Below, piece after piece: positions 8,155-14,260 of a DNA stretch of 20,974 bases. Both the position numbers and the translations under genes were made by a program. This DNA is from Actinophytocola sp045807065 (GTDB lineage Bacteria > Actinomycetota > Actinomycetes > Mycobacteriales > Pseudonocardiaceae): NCBI RefSeq assembly GCF_045807065.1, contig NZ_JBJMIE010000098.1, positions 1 through 20,974 on the forward strand, in the 5' to 3' direction. Under the pieces are notes generated by a model. It saw only the letters and a program-made list of their open reading frames with translations. It did no database searches and had not been told where the DNA came from. The first letter of the stretch is position 1; each line of letters opens with the position of its first letter.

Positions 8155-8825
8155 CTCGCCGTGTCGGGGCCGGTGGTCAGTACCTCGAAGGCGTGACGGC
8201 GGTGGACGGCGAACAGCGCCAGCGCGGCCTCGACGTCCCTGGCCCGCAGCGCCGCCGCCAGTTCCCGGTGCTCGGCGGGGATCTGGGGCAGGTAGTCCGC
8301 GGTGCTCACGCCGATCCGGGTGAGCAGGAACAGGTAGACCTGGGACCGGATCGCCGTCCAGGCGTCCGCCAGCCGCGTGTGTCGGGCCGCCGCGTAGACC
8401 GCGTCGTGGAACTCGATGTCGTGGCGGACCATCGTGTGGGGGTCCGGCGCCCGGGACATCTGGCTCGCGGCGTTCTCGATGGCGGCCAGGTCCGCGTCGG
8501 TGGCCACCTCGACCACCCTGGTGACCGCCAGCTGCTCGAGCGCGCCGCGCAGGCTGTCCAGCTCGGCGACGTCGTCGGGGGACAGGGTGGTCACCGTCGT
8601 GCCCCGGTGCCAGGTGCTGCGGACCAGGCCCTCCCGTTCGAGCCGCAGCAACGCCTCGCGCACGGGGCCCCGGCTGACCTCCAGCGCCCGCGACAGCTCC
8701 ACCTCGCGCAGCTGCGCGCCGGGCGCGTACCGCCCACCGAAGATGGCCTCACGGATGCTGTCGGCGACCTCCTCGGCCAGCCCTCGGCGCCGGGCGGGGA
8801 CCACGCCGCCGGTGGTACTCGTCAC
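8121..8825 (-). CDS. GntR-family transcriptional regulator, FadR/FCD subfamily
   Basis: A 234-residue DNA-binding regulator. The N-terminal winged helix (about 14-80) has the GntR pattern: VADSIREAIFGGRYAPGAQLRE, then ELSRALEVSRGPVREALLRLEREGLV. The C-terminal all-helical FCD domain (about 87-215) keeps the usual metal or carboxylate site: Asp136 and His140 (RHDIEFHD), His186 (AEHREL) and His208 (AVHRRH). FCD regulators normally sense organic acids or sugar acids and release DNA on binding. The GTG start at 8825 follows AAGGAGG closely. The gene is divergent from the VOC gene across 38 nt holding a 22-bp dyad, so it very probably controls both itself and that gene. Its 3' end overlaps the convergent DUF6461 gene by 34 nt. 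The effector is unknown. Confidence 0.93.
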   Translation of the reverse strand: MTSTTGGVVPARRRGLAEEVADSIREAIFGGRYAPGAQLREVELSRALEVSRGPVREALLRLEREGLVRSTWHRGTTVTTLSPDDVAELDSLRGALEQLAVTRVVEVATDADLAAIENAASQMSRAPDPHTMVRHDIEFHDAVYAAARHTRLADAWTAIRSQVYLFLLTRIGVSTADYLPQIPAEHRELAAALRARDVEAALALFAVHRRHAFEVLTTGPDTASQYRSAPSTSR

Positions 8826-8841
8826 GCAACCTCCTTCGCTT

Positions 8842-8863
8842 GTCTGAATGTTAACATCACGAC
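8842..8863. promoter_or_regulatory. Putative GntR operator overlapping a bidirectional promoter
   Basis: The dyad is GTC-N3-ATGTTAACAT-N3-GAC: a perfect 10-bp palindrome flanked by a second symmetric trinucleotide. The core contains TAACAT on both strands, 8852-8857 on plus and 8853-8848 on minus, each fitting the TAnnnT -10 consensus. On the plus strand the box ends 6 nt before the VOC ATG at 8864, which has no Shine-Dalgarno, pointing to a leaderless message. On the minus strand it would give a short leader carrying AAGGAGG ahead of the regulator GTG. A dimer bound here would block both promoters. Binding by the adjacent regulator is inferred from position and symmetry. Confidence 0.65.
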
Positions 8864-9283
8864 ATGCCGGAGATCCCCCGCTTCCACCTGGCCATGCCCG
8901 TCGACGACCTGACCGCCGCTCGCCGGTTCTACGGCGAGGTCCTCGGTCTCGAACAGGGCCGCAGCGCCGAGACCTGGGTGGACTGGAACCTCAACGGCCA
9001 CCAGTTCGTCACGCACCTGGCCCCGACCCGCACCGAACGCGTCCACAATCCGGTCGACGGCCACGACGTCCCCGTGCCGCACTTCGGCCTGATCCTCACC
9101 GTTCCCGAGTTCCACCGCCTGGCCGACCGGCTCCGGGCCGCGAACACGGAGTTCGTGATCGAGCCGTACGTGCGCTTCGAGGGCCGGCCCGGCGAGCAGT
9201 GGACGATGTTCCTGCTCGACCCGGCCGGCAACGCGCTGGAGTTCAAGGCCTTCGCCGACGACGACCAGGTGTTCGCGGCGTGA
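8864..9283 (+). CDS. VOC-superfamily protein (glyoxalase/dioxygenase fold)
   Basis: A 139-residue single vicinal-oxygen-chelate unit with two βαβββ modules. Residues placed to bind a divalent metal are His8 (RFHLAMPV), His73 (VPHFGLI) and Glu126 (NALEFK). The strongly conserved patches FYGEVLG, VIEPYVRFEGRPGEQWTMF and LDPAGNALEFKAF match a widespread family annotated as glyoxalase/bleomycin-resistance or dioxygenase-like proteins; its reaction has not been established as far as I know. The ATG follows a TAACAT box by 6 nt with no ribosome site, so translation is probably leaderless. Divergent pairing with an FCD-type GntR regulator suggests induction by a small carboxylate, perhaps the substrate. 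It appears to be a single-gene transcript. Confidence 0.88.
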   Translation: MPEIPRFHLAMPVDDLTAARRFYGEVLGLEQGRSAETWVDWNLNGHQFVTHLAPTRTERVHNPVDGHDVPVPHFGLILTVPEFHRLADRLRAANTEFVIEPYVRFEGRPGEQWTMFLLDPAGNALEFKAFADDDQVFAA

Positions 9284-9369
9284 GGATCGGCGTGACCGCT
9301 GGTCCGGCCGTGGCACACGACTCCCTGTCCAGGGCCGACGCGGTCGCGAACCTGGTGCCGTGATCACCT

Positions 9370-9397
9370 GCGGTGGCACCGCCGGCACGTCCGGTGC
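9370..9397 (+). terminator. Overlapping alternative hairpins downstream of the VOC gene
   Basis: Two mutually exclusive stems share bases: GCGGT/ACCGC (9370-9382) with a 3-nt loop, and GCACCG (9376-9381)/CGGTGC (9392-9397) with a 10-nt loop. The position, about 90 nt after the VOC stop and about 60 nt before the mannosyltransferase start, suits a terminator. No T-run follows. An attenuator-like role is possible but unsupported by any leader peptide. Confidence 0.3.
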
Positions 9398-9455
9398 TGT
9401 GAAAGACCACGGTTCCGGCGATCGGACCAACCGGCCTGTGTAATCTCAGACCGCC

Positions 9456-11012
9456 ATGACCACCACCACCGACGCCCACGGGGTGCCCCCCGCAGTGAGC
9501 ACCATCGAGAACACGACACCGGCGCCAGCGACCGATCGCCGCGCGCCCGCGTTTCCGGTGCGCACGATCACCCTCGGCACCATCGGCAGCCTGCTGATCC
9601 TCGTGAGCGCGCTCGGTGCGGGCGCGATCCTCGCCCAGGATCCGCTGATCGGCCGCGGGCCGTTCTCCTGGATCCGCTACGGCCACGGACGCATACTGGC
9701 CACCCTCGTCCTCTACGTCGGCTTCGCCCTGGTCGTCTGGGCGTGGGTGCTGCTCGGGCGGCACGTGCTGGCCCGGCGCGTCGGCACCCGGCCGGTCCTC
9801 ATCGCGTCGCTGTGCTGGACCATCCCGATGCTGTTCTCGCCGCCGGTCTTCTCGCGGGACGCCTACCTCTACATCGCCTACGGCACGCTCCCGCTGCACG
9901 GCTATGACCCCTACTCGGTCGGTCCCGGCATCCTCGACGTCCCGCCCGTGGTGGACAACGTCGACTCGTTCTGGCAGGCCACGCCGGCGCCGTACGGGCC
10001 GCTGTTCATCCTGCTGGCCAAGGGCGTCATCTCGATCACCGGCACCAACATGATCGCCGGCGTCATCCTCATGAAGTTCGGCCTCGTCATCGGCGTCGCG
10101 CTCATGGTGTGGGCGATGCCGGGGCTGGTCCGCCACCTCGGCGGGCGGCTCCCGGTCGCGCTGTGGCTCGCGGTGGCCGGGCCGATGACGGTGGTGCACC
10201 TGGTCGGCGGCCCCCACAACGACGTCCTCATGGTGGGCCTGCTCGCGGTCGGCACGGTCATGGTGCTCGACCGAAAACACGTCCTCGGCATGGTCGTGGT
10301 GACGCTCGCGGTGGCGGTGAAGGTCACGGCCGCGGTCGCGTTGCCGTTCCTCGTGTGGGTGTGGGCCGGGCACCTGGAGTCGACCCGCTGGCGGAACTTC
10401 GCGCGGGCGTGTGCGGCCTCGGTCGGCATCTTCGTGGTCACGTTCGCGGCCGCGACGGCCGTGTCCGGGGTCAACCTCGGCTGGATCTCCGCGCTGGACG
10501 CGCCGACCGCGATCGTCAACTGGCTGTCCGTCCCGACCGGCGCCGGCGAGATCCTGCACGGCCTGGTCGGCATCTTCGCCGACCTGCCGAAGGTCTGGTT
10601 CGTGACGCTGATGCGGATCGTCGGCGTCGTCTTCATGATCTGGGTCCTGGTCCGCCAGTGGTGGCTCGCCCGCGACGGCGGCGCGGACGCCGTCCGCCGC
10701 GCCGCGATCGCGCTGTTCGCGTTCGCCGTCCTGTCGCCGGCCACGCTGCCGTGGTACCTCGCCTGGGGCGCCGTGATCGCCGCCGCGCTGCGCTGGGAGC
10801 GCCGCCAGCTCGCCGTCCTGGTCACCTTCGCCGTGTTCCTGGTCCTGACCTACACACCGGCCGGTGACGACCTGCTCTACAACTGGCTGTTCATGGCCCT
10901 CGCCGCCGGCGTCTCGGTCGTCGCCGGGCAGTCCCTGCTGCGCCGTGACCCGCTGAACCTGTTCCCCGCCCGCGAGCCGCTCCTGCCGGGCGGGCCGAGC
11001 GTTGATCGCTGA
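9456..11012 (+). CDS. mptB: MptB-like polyprenyl-phosphomannose α-mannosyltransferase (first of tandem pair)
   Basis: A 518-residue multi-spanning GT-C glycosyltransferase. A polar, Thr/Pro-rich N-terminus (1-35) precedes about a dozen hydrophobic helices. Landmarks of the MptA/MptB group are YGHGR (75-79), the first external loop FSRDAY (132-137) with the likely catalytic Asp135, DPYSVGP, TPAPYGPLFILLAK (176-189), HLVGGPHND (248-256) and LPWYLAWG. In Corynebacteriales, MptA and MptB extend the α-1,6-mannan core of lipomannan using polyprenyl-phosphate-mannose; the same role here is inferred from family. The ATG has no ribosome site; TAATCT at 9441-9446 suggests a very short or absent leader. 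Its stop overlaps the next start by 11 nt. It differs from the downstream copy in the catalytic loop (SRDAYLYIAYG rather than TRDVFSYLAQG), so acceptor or linkage may differ. Confidence 0.85.
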   Translation: MTTTTDAHGVPPAVSTIENTTPAPATDRRAPAFPVRTITLGTIGSLLILVSALGAGAILAQDPLIGRGPFSWIRYGHGRILATLVLYVGFALVVWAWVLLGRHVLARRVGTRPVLIASLCWTIPMLFSPPVFSRDAYLYIAYGTLPLHGYDPYSVGPGILDVPPVVDNVDSFWQATPAPYGPLFILLAKGVISITGTNMIAGVILMKFGLVIGVALMVWAMPGLVRHLGGRLPVALWLAVAGPMTVVHLVGGPHNDVLMVGLLAVGTVMVLDRKHVLGMVVVTLAVAVKVTAAVALPFLVWVWAGHLESTRWRNFARACAASVGIFVVTFAAATAVSGVNLGWISALDAPTAIVNWLSVPTGAGEILHGLVGIFADLPKVWFVTLMRIVGVVFMIWVLVRQWWLARDGGADAVRRAAIALFAFAVLSPATLPWYLAWGAVIAAALRWERRQLAVLVTFAVFLVLTYTPAGDDLLYNWLFMALAAGVSVVAGQSLLRRDPLNLFPAREPLLPGGPSVDR

Positions 11013-12465
11013 CACGGCAGAAACCGCCGCGGACCCCGTTCCAGCCGAGCCGGCGAGGACCCGGCCCACGATCGTCCTCGGCACCGCCGGGAGCCTGCTG
11101 CTGCTCGCCGGCAGCTTCGCCGCCGCGGCCGGCTCGGTGCGGCACCCGTTCCTGACCGGTCCGCTGGACTGGCTGAACTACGGACACGGCCGCATGCTCG
11201 CCGAGTTCGCCGTCTACCTCGGCTACGCGCTGATGGTCGTGGCGTGGATCCGGCTGGGCCGCCACGCCATCGCCGGCCGGGTGGGTACGCGGCCCGTGCT
11301 CGTCGCCGCGGCGTGCTGGACCGTGCCGATGCTGTTCGCGCCGGCGTTGTTCACCCGGGACGTGTTCTCCTACCTGGCCCAGGGCGCGGTCGCACTGGGT
11401 GGCCACGACCCGTTCACCGTGCCGCCGACGGTCCTGGGCCACGACTCGGAGATCCTCAACAACGTCCACCCGTTCTGGCAGGGCACACCGGCGCCGTACG
11501 GCCCGCTGTTCATCCTGCTGGCCAAGCTCACCGTCTGGCTGGTCGGCGAGCACGTCTACGCCGGCATCCTCGTCACCCGGCTCATCCAGCTGTCCGGGCT
11601 CGCGTTGCTGGTGTGGGCGCTGCCGGGGCTGGTGCGGCACCTCGGCGGGCGGCTGCCGGTCGCCACGTGGCTGCTGATCGCCGGTCCGATCACCGTCGTA
11701 CACCTGGTGGGCGGGCCGCACAACGACCTCATGATGATCGGCCTCCTCGCCGCCGGCACGCTGCTCGTGCTGGACGGCAGGCACGCCGCCGGGATCGCGG
11801 TCGTGGCGGTCAGCGTCGCGGTCAAGGCCAGCTCCGCCGTGGCGCTGCCGTTCCTCGTGTGGGTGTGGGCGAACCGGCTGTCCTCGACCCGCTGGCGCAA
11901 CCTCGTCCGCGCGGCGGCGTGCGCGCTCGGCGTGTTCGTGGTCGTGTTCGCCGCGCTGACCCTGCTGGCCGGGGTCGACCTCGGCTGGCTGTCCATGGTC
12001 AACGCGTCCTCCCGCCTGGTGAACTGGTTGTCGCCGCCCACCGCGCTCGGCGAGATCGTCCACGGGTTGGCCGCCATCTTCGTGGACTCCTCGCGCGACC
12101 CGTTCGTCACCGTCACGCGAATCCTCGGCGAGGTCGTGCTCGCGGTGCTCCTGGTGCGGCAGTGGTGGCTCGCCCGCGACGGCGGTACGGACGCGGTACG
12201 GCGGGCGGCCGTCGCGTTGTTCCTCGTCGCGGTGCTGTCGCCGACGATGCTGCCGTGGTACCTGACCTGGGGCCTCGCGATCGGCGCGGCGCTGCCGTGG
12301 CGACCGCGCCGGCTGGCGGTGGCGGCGGGCGTGTCGGTGTTCATGGTGGCGCCGTACTCGCCGTCGGGGGAGCAGCTGCTGTACGAGTGGCCGCTGATGT
12401 TCGTCGCGATCGCGCTGTCGGCGTTCGCGGGTTACGCGCTGGTGCGGCGGACGCGCCAGGTATGA
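11002..12465 (+). CDS. mptB: MptB-like polyprenyl-phosphomannose α-mannosyltransferase (second of tandem pair)
   Basis: A 487-residue paralogue of the preceding protein, alignable over nearly the whole length and well over half identical by eye. Shared blocks are YGHGR, TPAPYGPLFILLAK, GLVRHLGGRLPVA, GGPHND, VALPFLVWVWA and RQWWLARDGG. The catalytic loop is TRDVFSYLAQG (118-128), with Asp120 the likely base. It is a polytopic GT-C membrane enzyme with the active site expected on the external face. The start is taken as TTG 11002 because no ATG or GTG precedes TM1 in this frame; it lies 11 nt inside the upstream gene, so re-initiation is likely. The loop is closer to the form I associate with canonical MptB (RDVYSY) than that of the first copy. 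A methyltransferase follows 10 nt downstream. Confidence 0.85.
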   Translation: MIADTAETAADPVPAEPARTRPTIVLGTAGSLLLLAGSFAAAAGSVRHPFLTGPLDWLNYGHGRMLAEFAVYLGYALMVVAWIRLGRHAIAGRVGTRPVLVAAACWTVPMLFAPALFTRDVFSYLAQGAVALGGHDPFTVPPTVLGHDSEILNNVHPFWQGTPAPYGPLFILLAKLTVWLVGEHVYAGILVTRLIQLSGLALLVWALPGLVRHLGGRLPVATWLLIAGPITVVHLVGGPHNDLMMIGLLAAGTLLVLDGRHAAGIAVVAVSVAVKASSAVALPFLVWVWANRLSSTRWRNLVRAAACALGVFVVVFAALTLLAGVDLGWLSMVNASSRLVNWLSPPTALGEIVHGLAAIFVDSSRDPFVTVTRILGEVVLAVLLVRQWWLARDGGTDAVRRAAVALFLVAVLSPTMLPWYLTWGLAIGAALPWRPRRLAVAAGVSVFMVAPYSPSGEQLLYEWPLMFVAIALSAFAGYALVRRTRQV

Positions 12466-12475
12466 CACTGCGGGT

Positions 12476-13285
12476 ATGACGCACGCGGACTTCGGGCCGG
12501 TGCCGGCCGCTCCGTTGCCGGTGTCCGACCCGAGGGACTTCTACGACCAGCTCGCCGACGACTACCACCTGATCTTCCGCGACTGGTGGGAGAGCGCGAA
12601 CCGGCAGGGCGAGGTACTCGGCGCGTTGCTGGCCCGGCACGGCGTGGCACCACCCGCGGACGTGCTGGACTGCACCTGCGGGATCGGCACCCAGGCGTTG
12701 CCGCTGGCCGCGCGCGGCTACCGGGTGGTCGGCTCGGACTACAGCGCCGCCGCACTCGGACGGGCCGCGGAGCTGGCCCGTGAACGCGACCTCGCGGTCC
12801 GGTGGGTGGAGGCGGACGCGCGCCGGCTCGGCGAGGTGGTCGACTCGACGTTCGACGCGGTCATCTCCTTCGACAACTCACTGCCCCACCTGCTCACCGA
12901 CGCCGACGTGGCGGCCGCCCTCACGGCGATCCACGGGCGGTTGGCGCCGGGCGGGTTGTTCGCGGGGAGCATCCGGGACTACGACGCGCTAGTGCGTGAC
13001 CGGACCGGCGGGGTGATGCCGGGTGTCGTGGACGTCGACGGGGAGCCGCGCATCTACGGCCAGGCGTGGCAGTGGGACGACACGCTGCGGACCGTTCGCA
13101 TCCACATGTTCATCCTGCGCCAGCGCGACGGCGAGTGGCGGACGGTGGTCCGGTCCACGACGTTCCGCGCGTTGCGGCGGGCCGAACTGACCGCCGCGCT
13201 CCTCGGCGCCGGGTTCACCGACGTGGCGTGGACCGAGCCGGCGGCGGGCGGCTACTACCAGCCGGTGTTCACCGCACGCGCCTAG
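12476..13285 (+). CDS. Class I SAM-dependent methyltransferase
   Basis: A 269-residue Rossmann-fold methyltransferase. An N-terminal helix region (FYDQLADDYHLIFRDW, 22-37) caps the SAM pocket. Motif I is VLDCTCGIGTQALPLA (about 63-78); the acidic strand-2 end is VVGSDYS. Motif II/III regions are WVEADARRL and FDAVISFDNSLPHL, and LAPGGLFAGSIRDYD corresponds to the post-IV element. The N-terminal FYDxLADxYH pattern and the Cys-containing motif I resemble glycine/sarcosine N-methyltransferase-like proteins, but the small-molecule binding residues cannot be judged by eye. It starts 10 nt after the second mannosyltransferase with only a weak ribosome site (TGCGGG) and is probably read in the same transcript. 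Glycan or lipid methylation would fit that context, but this is conjecture. Confidence 0.87.
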   Translation: MTHADFGPVPAAPLPVSDPRDFYDQLADDYHLIFRDWWESANRQGEVLGALLARHGVAPPADVLDCTCGIGTQALPLAARGYRVVGSDYSAAALGRAAELARERDLAVRWVEADARRLGEVVDSTFDAVISFDNSLPHLLTDADVAAALTAIHGRLAPGGLFAGSIRDYDALVRDRTGGVMPGVVDVDGEPRIYGQAWQWDDTLRTVRIHMFILRQRDGEWRTVVRSTTFRALRRAELTAALLGAGFTDVAWTEPAAGGYYQPVFTARA

Positions 13286-13605
13286 TACCACACGGCTGGA
13301 TCGACTTCGCCGTCGCGGAAGCGGCTGGTCAAAGTCGGGGCCGGTGGCTGTTCTCGCGAGAATCGCCGCAGGTCGCCGCAAGTTCTACTAGCGCCAGGCC
13401 TCACCCAGGGCGGCATCTGCTCCTGACCTGGTACTCCTCCCCTGAATCAAATATTAATAATATAGATGTCCAATTATTTCGCACGGGTCAGGCGGGTCGA
13501 AAAACAAGCCTCGAGGAGGCACGGTCTCGTGAATAGTGGGTTGTCGCCCGGACCGGCACGAGTAGGTCGCCGACAGCGAGGGTCTGGCCGGTCGGAAGGG
13601 GAGGG
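13286..13605. other. Gene-free interval with AT-rich element and palindromes
   Basis: This 320-nt stretch holds no convincing gene. It contains a perfect 12-bp palindrome TTCTCGCGAGAA (13351-13362), a direct repeat of CGCCGCA just after it, a pyrimidine-rich run, and a markedly AT-rich 34-nt element (13445-13478) that recurs at 20233-20266. A short inverted repeat GCCTC-GAG-GAGGC follows at about 13508-13520. The ATG inside the AT-rich element opens a short frame (MSNYF...) with no family resemblance. No canonical promoter for the following gene could be fixed. Confidence 0.6.
13445..13478 (+). repeat. 34-nt AT-rich dispersed element, copy 1
   Basis: This stretch aligns without gaps to 20233-20266, with 29 of 34 bases identical by hand count. 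The last 19 bases are identical (13460-13478 against 20248-20266). The variable part contains the perfect interrupted palindrome ATATTA-A-TAATAT. A similar pyrimidine-rich TACTCC...CCCTG tract lies just upstream in both copies. The base composition is starkly unlike the surrounding GC-rich DNA. The nature of the element is unknown: a recombination or transposition site, or an operator, are all possible. Confidence 0.7.
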
Positions 13606-14199
13606 ATGGCTGTGCACCCGCTCTTGACGGTGCTCCTGGCGGCAGCGGTGGGGGAGTACCCGCCGGCCGACGGTCGGGCGGTGTTCCTGCCGCCGCTGCC
13701 GAACGGGCAGGTGGCGGTCGTGTCGCTGACCGGGCGCGCCTACCTGGCGACGGACCGGCGGCTCCCGGGGCTGGACGGGTTCGGTTCGGCGCTGCGGCCC
13801 GAGGTGCTGCGGGAGCTGGCCGGCCCGGACGGCGAGGTCGGCACCCTCGACGTCACCCTGGCGGCGCCCGGCCGTGGTGGCGGTGGCCTGCCGGCCCGAT
13901 CCGACCTGCTGGACCACCCGAGAGTGCGCCACGCCCTGGCCCTGCGGGATGCGGTACGGGTGTATGGCGACGAGCGCGGCCTGGTGACGGTCGCGGCGGG
14001 GCTGGCGGGCCGCACGGAGGTGTCCGTGGAGGCGTTCGAGCGCGGCAAGGGGCGTCAGCTCGTCCGTGCGGCGCTACGGCTCGTGTGCGTCGGGGAGCCG
14101 GTGTTCGCGGCTGTCGCGCCTGGTAACGCGCGGTCCCTGCGCGCCTTCCTCACCGAGGGGTTCGTCCCGCTCGGCAGTGAGGTGATCATCCTGCCTTGA
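13606..14199 (+). CDS. Divergent GNAT-like acetyltransferase
   Basis: A 197-residue soluble protein. The C-terminal half (about 137-197) has the shape of the GNAT core: a strand (TEVSVEAF), a Gly-rich pyrophosphate-binding turn and helix (ERGKGRQLVRAALRL), the strand EPVFAAVAPGN, and a final NARSLRAFLTEGFVPLGSEVII, which matches the usual N-x-x-S-x-R-x-x-x-x-x-G-F end of acetyltransferases. The N-terminal half carries a β-rich segment with FLPPLPNGQVAVVSLTGRAYLATDRR and no known motif, so the acceptor is unknown. The ribosome site GGAAGGGGAGGG abuts the ATG at 13606; GTG at 13612 is better spaced and may be the true start. Its stop codon overlaps the TTGACA box of the next gene. It follows a long gene-free interval with the AT-rich repeat and seems to stand alone. 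Confidence 0.65.
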   Translation: MAVHPLLTVLLAAAVGEYPPADGRAVFLPPLPNGQVAVVSLTGRAYLATDRRLPGLDGFGSALRPEVLRELAGPDGEVGTLDVTLAAPGRGGGGLPARSDLLDHPRVRHALALRDAVRVYGDERGLVTVAAGLAGRTEVSVEAFERGKGRQLVRAALRLVCVGEPVFAAVAPGNARSLRAFLTEGFVPLGSEVIILP

Positions 14200-14245
14200 C
14201 ATGCACCCTGACGGCTGCATAAATTAGGCAACCAGATGGCTGCAT
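14196..14245 (+). promoter_or_regulatory. Promoter and operator-like dyad of the ArsR-SRPBCC gene
   Basis: A near-consensus promoter is visible: TTGACA (14196-14201), an 18-nt spacer and TAAATT (14220-14225). The spacer and last -35 base form an imperfect 20-bp dyad at 14201-14220, ATGCAcCC...GGcTGCAT, with 7 of 10 pairs matching. The half-site GGCTGCAT (14213-14220) recurs as a direct repeat at 14238-14245, just past the expected transcription start near 14232. An ArsR-type autorepressor binding between and beyond the promoter boxes would fit; binding is inferred. Confidence 0.68.
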
Positions 14246-14260
14246 ATCGAACGGAGGCCG

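Noticed and set aside
9243..12468. Two long minus-strand open frames opposite the mannosyltransferases
   Set aside because: Composition is dominated by Arg, Asp, Gln and His with low-complexity repeats, as expected from the reverse of GC-rich coding DNA; the plus-strand GT-C proteins explain the region.
13466..13560. Possible small peptide starting at the ATG in repeat copy 1
   Set aside because: No ribosome site, no similarity to the frame in copy 2 beyond the repeat, and unbiased codon use.
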